Assembly: GCF_027744825.2 (NCBI RefSeq)
Contig: NC_071345.1
Location: 10,816,001 to 10,880,000, forward strand
Reading direction: 5' to 3'
DNA: 64,000 bases
Origin: Synchiropus splendidus
Taxonomy: Eukaryota; Chordata; Actinopteri; Syngnathiformes; Callionymidae
A program made the translations under genes and the position numbers. A model generated the notes under the pieces. The model had not been told where the DNA came from, made no database searches, and was given only the letters and a program-made list of their open reading frames with translations. Below, one piece after another: positions 33,701 to 43,479 of the stretch; the stretch's first letter is position 1, and each line of letters begins with the position of its first letter.

Positions 33701-36700
33701 GCACGTGTAACGGCACCGCCTGGATGCCCGTCTTCCCTCACTGCGTCAACGAAGCCTTGGACAACCTCCTCTCTGATTCTGAGGTCAGACAGATATACTG
33801 TATATGTACGTGTTATTCACTGCTAGATGGCGCCACCTTGTGGTTGGTTAGTTTGTTTGTGGTACAAAGTTGTGAATCGAGAGTTCAGCCCTGGTGATAT
33901 AGAGGACCAAAAATGACATAACAATAAATAAATAAATACTTAAGTAAATAAATTCAGAAATAAAACGATGTAGAAATAAATAAACAAATGCAGAAATGGA
34001 AAAATACATAAATAAATAGCCATATTTTATGTTTATTTACGTGTATATGTTGATTTAATAAATTATGCCTATATTTTAACATTTGTTCATTTTTGTAGAG
34101 TAAATAAATACGGAAATACAGAAATACGTAAATAAGTAAATGTGCAAATGCACAAAACAAAGCACATTCGTGTAGAAATAAATAAATGAATAAATGTTAA
34201 AATACAGGCATAAATAAGGAATAAATGTATAAACAGGCATAAAATATGGCTATTCCTCCAGGACAAGTAGAAAATATGATGCATTGCACCATGATATTAT
34301 ATGCTTTAAATATGCTTTGATAATGAATTATTTTATTTATGTTGATGCATAAAAAGATTTTCATTTAAACATGATTTATTTATTTATCAATCTCAGGAAA
34401 ACAGAAAAAGGTGCAGAAATGCAAGCAAAGGGCTGCACTTGGCGCCTGGTGCGGATTGGACTCCACCATTTTATTAATCCATAATTAATGCTCTGACTCT
34501 CTTGCAGATCTTTTTGACAGGACTCGGGTCGACAAAGGAAAGAGCCACCCAAATATTTGAATTATTGAAGAACAACTCTGAATTTTCCAACTCCAGCGAC
34601 GGGGTCGCCGACATTGACGAATCAATCGAAATTCTCAATGTCATGTCGCGAGCGTCCGAGAACGTGGATTTCGACGACAAGCTGCTGCCGGTGAGCCTCT
34701 CTTTCCGTTAGCGACATGCTAGCTATTGAAAGGCCGCTGTTTTTTTTTTTTTTGTCTCTGACAGTTCTTCGCAGAGGCCGCCAGTAACATGGTCAACCAG
34801 TCGTGGAGTCAGATCAACACATCCGTGGTGTATCGCATGTCAGCTACTTTCCTTCAGTCGGTGGAAGACCTCGTGATGAACATCAAGGTCAACAACAGTG
34901 AAGGCTACATGACTGAAAACCTGGGCATCTCATACTGCTTCAACAAGGACTGCAACACCTCGGCGTTCCACACCAAGGCCAGCGTGAACATCACCTCAGG
35001 GACCATGAAAACAGTGGTGGTGAAGAACCTGATGGATAAACTGAGGAACAACTTCAATGGGACGGTGAAGAACAGCCTTCTAATATCGGCCACGCTGGAG
35101 AACGACAGCTCTTCGGTGCAAATCAACCTGGAGTTCCCCACAGAGATCAAGAGTTCTCTGAAGCCCACGTGCGTCTACTGGAACACCACGGCGGAGGAGT
35201 GGTCCGACGCAGGCTGCTTCCTGAAAAAAAAGGACGCGGCTTTCACCGTCTGCCAGTGCAACCACCTGACGTCCTTCTCCGTCCTCATGGCCAGGAGCGA
35301 CGTTTCCACCGAGGAACTTGACGCCATAACGCTTGTGGGTCTGAGCTTCTCCGTCGCCTCCTTGGTAGTATTCCTCCTGGTGGAGTTCCTGGTCTGGTCC
35401 GCAGTGATCAAGACGCCGCTGTCGCACTTCCGTCACACCGCCATGGTCAACATCGCCGTCTTCCTCCTGCTGGCCAACTGCAGCTTCCTGGCCTCCAGCG
35501 CTCCTGAAGACCTGTCTGACAGCTGGTGCTTGACCCTCACCGTATGCAAACACCTCTTCTTCCTGGCCATGTTCAGCTGGATGCTCTGCTTGAGCGTCCT
35601 GCTCGTCCACCAGCTCATATTCGTCTTCCACCCGCTCCGAAAGCGAGTCTTCATGTTCCTCTCCAGCTTCGCCGGATATTTCTGTCCAGTCATCATCGTG
35701 GGGACCAGCTACCTTTACTACGAGTACACAGACAAACCCTACTACGACAGCGACACCTGCTGGCTGGTGTTTGAAGCACTGCTCGACGGATCTGTGCACG
35801 CCTTCTTCATCCCCGTGGGAACCATTGTGCTGACAAACTTCTTCTCCCTGGTAGTGGTGGTGGTGACTCTGGTGAAGACGTCGGCCCCCGACAGCAGCAA
35901 GTCGGACGACAAGGAGACGGCCAAAGGAATCCTGAAGGTCATGTTTATTCTTACGCCAGTGTTCGGAGTCACGTGGATCATTGGGTTTTTCCTGCTGCTG
36001 CTGGACGAAGGCACTTATGCGTTTACAGTGGCCAACTACAGTTTCACTATCCTCAACTCCTTCCAGGTACACGCAAATATCCAAGCATTCACTTCAAATA
36101 TTGGAGTATTTTGTGCTTTTCGAACTACTGACAAGTTGGAGTCACACACTTCATGTTTGACCAATAAAATGGCAACAACTCAGTGTAGGGATGAGATTTA
36201 TTTTCAAGAAGTTGCAATTGTGAGCACATCATGCAATGTACTATTATTATTATTATTATTATGATTATTATCCAAAACAAAAGGAGCAAAATCTTGGGAA
36301 AGACAGTTTGAACACTTCACTAGAAGAGTTCCATAAATCCATTAATGTTTTAAGCAGGAGGAACATTTGTATAAATTGTAATTTATTAAGACCCGGCAAC
36401 ATGGATTTTCTGAATATTTGACGCAGTTTTTGCTCTTCTTTCCAGGGTGTGTTTATTTTGATCACTGGGTGTGTTTTAGAGCAAAAGGTAGGTGTGAGAT
36501 TTACCTTCATGATTCACTTATATAGCGACAATGTCGTCATTTTTTTCTTTATCCAATATAAACACCTAGTATTTGACACTCACAAATATTTTAAGGCACT
36601 ATCTTCGCACATAACAGCATCAACTGTATGTAATGGTGGTCAATAGGAAGCAGCGCCTCTAGTGGTCAACAACCCAAATGAGAGAATATCGCTGTCACTG

Positions 36701-36903
36701 CTAACAATTCCATTTTGCTTCTCTCTCGCCAGGTACGGCAGGAACTGTGGAAGATCATTGTGGTGAGTTCGCAGTGTCACTGACTTTAATGGAACGTGAA
36801 ACGTTTCCAACACTGTCACAAATTCTTCTTGCAGAAGAAGACAACAGGAGACAGCAAGTTGTCATCGACCTCCACCCTCACTTCACACGTTAAGGACAAA
36901 TAA
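27725..36903 (+). CDS. Adhesion GPCR subfamily F (complete), adjacent to meprin
   Basis: A reconstructed 1017-aa receptor, exons 27725-27778, 27873-27885, 27964-28116, 29469-29621, 29960-30021, 30085-30143, 30266-30390, 31569-31793, 31861-32103, 32175-32315, 33584-33783, 34508-34690, 34765-36066, 36446-36487, 36733-36762 and 36835-36903. Order: signal peptide (KALLFLIGAVCTYQ), N-terminal module, Cys-rich EGF-like exon (CRCSSGYTW), SEA-like module (GSVILNTTTW to EAEVLVS), Ig-like region, HRM-like module (CNGTAWMP) and GAIN. The GPS motif is CQCNHLT with predicted cleavage before Thr706 and tethered agonist TSFSVLM. A 7TM domain and a short tail ending HVKDK follow. Exon phases mirror the paralogue upstream, but the Thr-rich exon is missing. 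The intron at 31794-31860 has a GC donor. It lies tail-to-tail with the meprin gene, the relation I recall for human ADGRF5 and MEP1A, so ADGRF5 is the best positional guess. Confidence 0.9.
28886..29085. mobile_element. MITE with long inverted arms
   Basis: The left arm begins TACAAAAGTTTGGACACACC and reads through to ATATATGGAATTATG. The right arm starts CATAATTCCATATG and continues through TCAGTGAGAATCTACAATG. The two arms are complementary to a dispersed Tc1-type element frequent in fish, recognised from memory. The outer end of the right arm is lost. It lies in an intron of the ADGRF gene. Confidence 0.55.
30909..31070 (+). repeat. Local direct repeat, left copy
   Basis: Contains GAGTTCCAGCAAAATAAAAT, GGATGTGTTTTGTCCT, AGAGTGTAGCATTTTTAGCT and TTTAGGACATTCG. 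The same blocks in the same order recur at 31342-31515. The two copies flank an AT-rich repeat. All lie in one intron of the ADGRF gene. Confidence 0.75.
31073..31320. repeat. AT-rich repeat between the direct copies
   Basis: Contains CAAAACAAAACACATTAATG, AAATAAATGAATAAA, AAATACAGGCATAAA and AAATATGGCTATT. The same ordered text occurs at 34145-34255, and in inverted form at 33960-34080. This points to a dispersed element with inverted arms. Confidence 0.6.
31342..31515 (+). repeat. Local direct repeat, right copy
   Basis: Second copy of the block at 30909-31070, with an extra short insert (CCAAAGGGATT) in the middle. It ends about 50 bp before the Ig-type exon at 31569. Confidence 0.75.
32459..33432. 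repeat. 21-bp minisatellite in an ADGRF intron
   Basis: Around 45 tandem copies of a 21-bp unit, close to TGATACTATCATGAAATAACG, with frequent 22-bp variants (extra A) and CATATCGTGAA variants. Higher-order patterns repeat, for example a block near 32640-32760 and an alternation with ACACAATACACAG. It fills most of the intron between the exons ending at 32315 and starting at 33584. Because 21 is a multiple of three, open frames on either strand are artefacts. Confidence 0.95.
33950..34260. repeat. AT-rich inverted-arm repeat
   Basis: A left arm with AATAGCCATATTTTATG (about 34013) and a right arm with CATAAAATATGGCTATT (about 34239) are inverted copies, with the same AAATAAATAAA-type filler between. 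This pairs with the related copy at 31073-31320. It lies in an intron of the ADGRF gene. Confidence 0.55.
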
Positions 36904-36904
36904 A
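36899..36904 (+). terminator. AATAAA overlapping the ADGRF stop codon
   Basis: The stop TAA (36901-36903) lies inside an AATAAA hexamer. If used, the 3' UTR would be very short; no other canonical signal is obvious up to 37140. The opposing meprin 3' end is about 300 bases away. Confidence 0.35.
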
Positions 36905-37174
36905 GACGTCTGTACCAACCATGGATGAAACTGAACACTGAAACTCATAACTCATAACAATGGTTTCTAATCTGTCGTAGCCGAAACACTTTTGATATTT
37001 GTATATATATCTCACGATAAATGTACAAGAACTCAGCGCTTGTGGATATTTCAGATGTATAACTGGAAACAGTCTCATAAAAAATGTAGCAGATCTGTGT
37101 GTTGGCAGGTTATTTATCTTTGTATTCAGAAAATATGATTGAATTGTTGAATTAGAAATTGGTGGCGTCGTCTC

Positions 37175-37180
37175 TTTATT
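37175..37180 (-). terminator. Polyadenylation signal of the meprin gene
   Basis: TTTATT on the plus strand is AATAAA on the minus strand, about 330 bases beyond the meprin stop. The meprin 3' UTR would then reach to within about 300 bases of the opposing ADGRF stop. Confidence 0.5.
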
Positions 37181-37509
37181 TTCCTAGACCTGACCAACAC
37201 TGGGGTGAAACTGGAATATGAGCTCTTACTCGAATGTTCAGTTGCAGTGGGACCAGCAGGAAAATGAAGTCGTAACAAACTCAGTGGTTTACAGAACTTT
37301 AGTCAACACCAGAATGAATATAAGTTACAGCACAAGAAAGCAATGTGAGACATTCACACAGGAGGAAACCCTGTCAAAACCTTGAGGACACACATGACAG
37401 TGACTCACACTGGGCTTCAGAACACACTTGCACTGCAGATGGCGCTCTAAAATAAACACCTGCACACTTTCATTTTCAGCTTTGAGTTCCTTTCAATCCC
37501 AGCCTGGGT

Positions 37510-39860
37510 TTACTCAGCAGGTTTGACTGGAACTTCAGTTTTGATCAAGGACGTGATGTCTGTTGAGAAAGACGCCAGGTTAGTATCCAGGTCTGAAAAG
37601 AAACCAACTCCACTGCTGTACTTGCCTTCAAAGTCAACAAAAATGATGAGGTCGTCGTTCTTCAGGTAATTACGGCGCCCAAGGTCGAAGTACTTGACAA
37701 AGTTTCTCCATCCCCATGACTGTCCTCTGTAGCACCCACAGGACGGGTCGAAGGACCCCACTTTGGACGGGTCATCCCAAAACAGAGTTCCAAGTGAGTC
37801 TGGTCACAAATAAAACAACATGTTCAGTTTATGCTGCTGGGGAACTGATGCCATTCAGTGCTTCCATGCCCATCTAACAGGCCATTCCTGAGGCACCACA
37901 GTTTCTGGAGCTGCTGGAGAAGAGCCTCCAACAATTGCCTTGAGCTGCAGCTCTTTCTTCACCAGGACAGACTGGTACATAGTCAATAAAGAAGACGCTG
38001 AAGTACTACTCCAATAATTCACACCAACATGTTGTGAAAAAACTCAACTATTGCCAATTCAAGTGACAAATACAGTCCAGACGAAATAACTTGAAGCGCA
38101 TGAGCATTTATATCTTGATCTCAGGACAAAGTTCCGGGCTTCCATTGGCTTCATACAGGAGAATATTTTGGTTGGGGAGGTGACTGTGGGGAAGGAAGAG
38201 AAGGGTAGCTTACCCGTGCTCATGTCCGTGGTTTTGCTGCGGGCAGTGGACATCCTCAGCTTGATGTCTGGGTCTTGATCCATCACTACCAAAGTGGCCT
38301 GCCTGTTGAGCACCGGCCACTGCATCACTCCGTCATTCTCCCCGCTGAGCAGGTGGAAGTACAGGCCCACGTAGTTTCCAGTGTAGTCGGTGTACTCTGA
38401 GCGGGGCTTGACTCGGACGCCGTACCCGTAGCCCTCGGGGCTGTAAAATCGAGGGCTATCAAGGACGGTGTCGACGTCGGCGGTTTCCATGATCTTGGAG
38501 AAGTTCTGGATCCTCCACACGGCGTTGGGGCAGCGGGTTTCCGTCAGGCTGATGTCGTCGAGGAAAATGCCGCCCTTGGATGCTGCTGGGTCGCCACGCA
38601 CCGCCTGGAAGGCGTAGCGGAACTTGACGCCCACCTCCAGAGGGACGTGGGCGATCTTCCATGTGGGATCAGAATCGGCTGGGAGAACAGGAAATATGAA
38701 TAAACTGCTGATGGTAGTACCATAAATGTACCATAAGTACCATAAATGGTGTGTATTTTCTTCATCCGCCGAACGTTGCCAGTGCCGTCGTCCATCTTGA
38801 CCCACACCACCAGCCGGTCTTTCGGCGCTCCGGTCATTTTGTAGAAGAACTGCAGACACTGGAGCTCCCGCCTCGGGTAGAGCGTTCTAGACTCCAGCAG
38901 AGCCGACTCCTGCGCCTCCCCGCTTGCCGTGTCGAAGTACATGTAATAACCAGCATCTAGAAAAAACAAAATGTTGACGTCCGAGTTCTCCCGATGTGTC
39001 CGTGTTGAACTCTGACCTCTGCATCGCCCCAGGAGCGTGTGATCTTCAGCGCCTTCGCTGCCTATGGTGTGGACCCAGTCCGTATCGTCGGTGGCGGACT
39101 GGATCATCCCGCAGATGTTGGCTTGCTCAAAGGCACATTGGTCCAGCAGAGTGAGGGAATTGGCTGAAAGTTGGAAGAAAGTCAATAAACAGAGGCGGAC
39201 TCAGGCGGCACCTGCCGCAAGTGTAGCGCACATACAGCAGTTGTACATCCGATTGAGCCGCAGCGTGTCCATCTCACTGAAGTCCAGGTACTGGCCAATG
39301 ATGTTGTAGAATTCTGGGATTTTGGTGGTGATGGTGGGGATGGACTGGTTTTTATTGAAGGAAAAGGGCCTGTAGTGCATGATGGACTCGTAGTCGTAGG
39401 CTGTGTTTTGGTCTGTGATGAAGTCGTCCTCATACTTGTTGAAGTTGTGCTCGAGCCCTGGAGCAAGACACCTTGAATAAGTGACTCACAACATGAATAA
39501 ACTCCGTCAGTTACCGGGGGTGACTTGATCCAGCCAGATGTTGACGTAGTCATCCCTGTCGGAGCGCGACTGCTCGTGGTAGAAACCCAAAGCGTGGAGC
39601 AGCTCGTGTTCAATCACGGCCTTGTGATCGCAGCCTGAGCCCAGAGACAGAATCTGACCCGTCTGTTGGTCGCCAACGCTCGAGAAGCACCTGTGCCAGG
39701 TACACAGGTCAGATATTGACAGATATGAGCAGGTATTCTACTGTGGCTTCATGCGTCATATATAAACAGCAATGCAGTGTTTCGCAGCAAGAGCCAACTG
39801 TGGCCTCTCTATATTTCCGCTGCATTAAACCTGCTTCAGGGTGGAAAACCTTCCTCAGAC

Positions 39861-39913
<53 letters not shown>

Positions 39914-41174
39914 TACAGTAGCAGTCTGTGCTTTTGTTCAGGGATGTTTTTCACTACACAGTCACCAGGGTCTCCACTACACTGAATGTACTTTGAAATT
40001 CTTATAAAATTGAAATTCTTAGACAAATATTTTCAAGACATTAAAAGAGCTTTAGTTTAAATAAGGTGATATAAAAACTTCAATATAGCCACCATCGTGA
40101 TTTATTGTGTTGCTGTCAAACTGATGCAAAATAAACAATATTTTGTTGTTTAAATGTATGTGCGGGACCATTATTTGATTCAGTAATATACCAAATTCAT
40201 TCAAATTGAAAAAGGTGGCTTCTTGTGGGATATATTCTTAAATCAATAAACTGCAATTAATCCCACCCCTAATCTTAATAAATACATAACTATGGGATGT
40301 TATTAAGTAGAAGAGTTTCATCTCCCATCGTACCCGCCTCGCTTCTCGAACTTGATGTAGGTCTTCTCTCCTTCATACGGCTTGAAGTCAACGCAAGACT
40401 TGAGCCGGTACATCTCGAACGCCTGGTGGACGCAGCCCTTCGCGTTCAGATCTGCGCAGAAAATACGTTAGTGTTATTGTCCAATGCAAACATGTTGATG
40501 TCAGCACACGCTCTGTTGTGATGCTCAGAGGGTGAAGATTATCAAGTTATATTTCAACCATCAAGTTACCTTGCTGTAAGCATTGATCATTATCAGTTGT
40601 CGGACAGCATTTGACCGTTTATAGCCTCAGCATTATCGCGCGTCTTTATCACTGAAGATAAGAGGCAGTTACCCAAATCATCACCCAGGATGTAAGGAAT
40701 CGGGAACTTCCATCTGTACTTTGTGTCTACCAGCGCGTTCTTTCCTTTCTAAGTTTAAACAAACAAAAAAGAAGGTTATTAAAATGCAAGTGAGAATTGG
40801 GGTCAAAATATCACCTACAGGAACCAAAATGTCTCCTTCAAACAGGTTCTCCTTTGAGCCTGCAGAGAGACAGTCACATGTCACCCATCTAGTCCGGTTT
40901 GATCACAGCATGTATCTCACCCAGGTTCAGAATCGGATTCTCATCCTCGCCGTTCTCATAGACCTCTGAAACAAACAAGACTCACAGCTCACACAGGCCT
41001 TCTAGCATCAGGTGACGGCAGGAACTTACCGTGCACCGCAGGTGACAGCGGGATCTGCAGGGTTAGCACACAGGTTATCCACGGAATCACGTCCACTTTG
41101 ACTCATAATACAGAAGAGATGCTTACACCAGCAGCCAGCGCCACCAGTCCACACCACAGCAAGAGCCTCCACAT
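37510..41174 (-). CDS. mep1a: Meprin A subunit alpha-like astacin metalloprotease
   Basis: A reconstructed 622-aa secreted zinc endopeptidase. Exons from 5' to 3': 41174-41127, 41054-41030, 40965-40921, 40859-40819, 40748-40673, 40451-40334, 39690-39515, 39457-39236, 39163-39017, 38956-38741, 38678-38214 and 37799-37510. All phases join. It has a signal peptide ([16 protein letters not shown]) and a propeptide. The astacin domain has zinc site H146-E147-L-L-H150-A-L-G-F-Y-H156, catalytic Glu147 and Met-turn SIMHY (Met203). A MAM domain (about 258-421) and a MATH/TRAF domain (about 425-590) follow. Meprins cleave matrix, mucins and peptides at epithelial surfaces. Unlike mammalian MEP1A, the protein stops after MATH (ending VPVKPAE); no EGF-like domain or transmembrane helix is found, so direct secretion is expected. 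The family call is firm. The alpha assignment follows sequence similarity and the ADGRF neighbour. Confidence 0.95.
39863..39911. repeat. TA microsatellite
   Basis: About 48 bases of uninterrupted TA repeat in an intron of the meprin gene, next to a copy of the dispersed three-copy repeat. Confidence 0.95.
39925..40260 (+). repeat. Dispersed repeat family, copy 3
   Basis: Contains GCTTTTGTTCAGGGATG, CCAGGGTCTCCACTAC, TTTGAAATTCTTATAAAATTG, ACAAATATTTTCAAGACATT and, after about 140 bp of extra sequence, GGCTTCTTGTGGGATATATTC. The blocks are in the same order as copies 1 and 2. It lies in the meprin intron between exons 6 and 7. Confidence 0.6.
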
Positions 41175-41218
41175 CCTCCAGTGACAACGAGGAAATGAAG
41201 CTTTGGCTCAACTCAACC

Positions 41219-41224
41219 TTTATA
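41219..41224 (-). promoter_or_regulatory. TATA box of the meprin gene
   Basis: On the minus strand the sequence reads AAGATATAAAGG, with TATAAA about 45-50 bp upstream of the ATG at 41174. A start near 41190 would leave a 5' UTR of about 20 nt. Motif and spacing are good for a strong tissue-specific promoter. Confidence 0.65.
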
Positions 41225-41239
41225 TCTTGTCAAGGTTTA

Positions 41240-42228
41240 CAACAGCTGTAAGAAGTTACTGCGGGACTTTGACTCAACAACATTACTCATTAATGTGCAG
41301 GCTATTAAAGTGTTTTGCATCTGAAGAGAGGTGCGCCACATGTGACCCAAGGACCTCGATATAAAACTGCACCACCATGTAAAAGTGAAGGGCCAAAAAA
41401 TGCAGATTAGGAGGAAATAAGAGCAAAAACGAAGCTCAGAAAGCTCCACTTTGCCTTTAATTTTCGTTCAGCACGTGTCCCCTACTGAAACTTTCACATC
41501 CGCCTGTTTTATACCACTTATCAGAGAGTAGGTCACAGGGGCAGCAGCCAACATGATGGGCCTCCAGCTCTTCCCAGGTGGGAGCCTCCTCCTGGAACAT
41601 CTCACAAGCAGAACACCTTTAATACATGACACACACATCGACTGCATGTCCTCCATGTTGTTTTCGTCTCCAGTTTTGTCAGTCAGCCACCTTTCTTTCT
41701 TTCCACATGTTCTCTCGATGCACTTTTCCGAAAAAATAAACGAGTAGACACGTTTATTAAAATCCATTTCATTATAACTTTGGATTAAACCACTTCTTGT
41801 TTTCATATTCGGAACCTTCCAGTGAAATGCACCAGTTAAATGCAACGAAGGGAAACATTTGTCCCTTGTAAAGGAAGGAAAAAAAAAGTAAACTTCAGCG
41901 CTATAAAAGTACTATCCTATCATACTTACGCGTTCTACTTTAACCGACGACGCGGTTCGCGGCACCTGATAATATTTTTTCAGCTATTTAGTTCCTTCTT
42001 AACAACTGACTTAAGACGTATCCGCGAGTTTACACACGGCTGTACAAATGAAAAATGGAGAAACACCTTTTGTCTTGTATCTGACCGGAATTTGACCGTC
42101 GCATAGTGCGTCGGCAACACATATTCATAATAAACGTCTCACTTGTTGGCAGAAACTAATTTCACAACCGCAAACGCTGCTGGGATGTCACATTGAAATC
42201 TCGCGATAACGCCCCATATGTCGACAGT
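41240..42228. other. Spacer upstream of the meprin gene
   Basis: No gene is supported. Upstream promoter elements of the meprin gene may lie here, but none could be named. Open frames are short and lack motifs. Confidence 0.5.
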
Positions 42229-42310
42229 GACGAGGTGGCCGAGTGGTTAAGGCGATGGACTGCTAATCCATTGTGCTCTGCACGCGTGGGTTCGAATCCC
42301 ATCCTCGTCG
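42229..42310 (+). tRNA. tRNA-Ser (anticodon GCT)
   Basis: An 82-nt class II tRNA. Acceptor stem GACGAGG pairs with CCTCGTC, with discriminator G at 42310. The D-arm starts TGGCCGAGTGG. The anticodon stem ATGGA/TCCAT closes loop CTGCTAA with GCT at 42262-42264. A long variable arm typical of tRNA-Ser and a T-arm with GGTTCGAATCC follow. A run of T begins at 42315 as a pol III terminator. It decodes AGC/AGU serine codons. It lies about 100 bp beyond the 3' end of the fam177b-like gene on the other strand. Confidence 0.97.
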
Positions 42311-42314
42311 ATTG

Positions 42315-42330
42315 CTTTTTTTTTTTTTTT
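42315..42330 (+). terminator. Pol III poly-T terminator
   Basis: An uninterrupted T tract begins 5 bases after the tRNA-Ser gene, as expected for RNA polymerase III termination. Confidence 0.8.
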
Positions 42331-42413
42331 CCCTTGGAAATAAAAAAATCCACGAACATTTAACATTACACTAGTACTTCTAAAACAACGCCAGTCCAGT
42401 ACAAATAATGAGT

Positions 42414-43467
42414 TTATTCAAAATAGTTTTCATCACACTGGTAGCCACCATTGACACTTGCAGAAGGCATCAGCTCCCTGTCGCACACTTCCTGCAGCTC
42501 CATGGAACACGGCCTTTCTTCTATTGCCCCATAATGTCTCCTGTTTCCCATCAGCGACAGGTGTATTTTCTCCTCCTCTGCCTCCGACGAGTAACTTCTG
42601 TCAAAGCGTTTTGCCTGAAACCCATTGAGAACCTCTGTTTAAAAAAGCAAGTTTGTCTCAGGGTCACGAGTGTCAGCGCTACCTGCTGCTCGCGGTCGTG
42701 TTGATCGATGGCGTACTGGTATTTGGCCGCGGTCAGACCGAGAGCACCGGTCAGACGCTCGCCAACAAAATCACAGGCTGGGAAGTGGTGTTAAACTGGT
42801 GTTACACAAGCTTCGACTGTTGCAGCACAGTTAGAGTTCTGAGGTGTGTGTGGCAGATTGGTTGCTAATATGAAACGTGAAATTATGATTTTCACAGGAC
42901 GTACATTTGTCTGTCACAGGCCACATGTGGCCCACGGGCCTCAAGTTTGACATGAACTGCAATGCAAGGTCACTTCAGGTGAGATTGTGATGCTTCCAGC
43001 TGAAGCAGAAAACACCACCTTTGCTTTATTGTTTATATTTAGACTGCTGTATTTTTGACAAATTAGATTATTTATTGAAATATTTTGTTACGTATTTACT
43101 CACGTTTATTTGCACAGATCATTTGCCACAGAATTAAGAGCAATCTTAACCATCACCTCCAACTATATATTCAAGTGATAAGAAAGTCTTACTCAGCAGC
43201 GACATCCTCCCGACCAGCAAGGCCATTCGCTTGAAGGACGAAGCCTTGGAGAGCTTCAAGAGAACAACACATGACTTGCTGTGGCTTATCAAATCTCTCA
43301 CGTCGTATTCTCACCTTATTCGCATGGTCTCCGTTGTAGCCTCTTAAAGCCTGCTGCTCGTCCTCCTCATCCTCCACCATCACCTCCCCACTGGAGAAGT
43401 GGATTAACCTCTTCTGTTTGGTAACATCGGGGCCACCGAAGACAGCTTCCTGAAAGTTCCCGCACAT
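42414..43467 (-). CDS. fam177b: FAM177 family protein, fam177b-like
   Basis: A small gene next to brox, as recalled for human FAM177B and BROX. Exons from 5' to 3': 43467-43315, 43253-43193, 42777-42683 and 42614-42414, giving 169 aa with consistent phases (0, 1, 0). Exon 1 has the family motif KRLIHFSSGEVM followed by an acidic stretch (EDEEDEQQ). Exon 3 has CDFVGERL and AAKYQYAID, the conserved C-terminal FAM177 core. Exon 4 is an acidic tail (EAEEEK) with stop TAA inside an AATAAA hexamer. Exon 2 (LSKASSFKRMALLVGRMSL) is weakly conserved: the WGPY-type motif of the family is not recognisable. The family's function is poorly known. The start is uncertain; a 5' exon could replace the first six codons, since an acceptor-like AACTTTCAG lies there. 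Confidence 0.75.
42898..42962. mobile_element. hAT-like terminal fragment
   Basis: The text GGCCACATGTGGCCCACGG followed by GCCTCAAGTTTGACATGAAC closely resembles the terminus of common hAT-type repeats. It lies in an intron of the fam177b-like gene. Confidence 0.45.
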
Positions 43468-43479
43468 CACCGTTTCTCT

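Noticed and set aside
34905..36084. Long minus-strand open frames opposite the ADGRF 7TM exon
   Set aside because: They are antisense shadows of the GC-rich coding exon with no domain. The plus-strand frame carries GAIN, GPS and seven helices.
42162..42359. Minus-strand frame MGFEPTRAEHNGLAVHRL
   Set aside because: It is the antisense translation of the tRNA-Ser gene, a frequent false protein.
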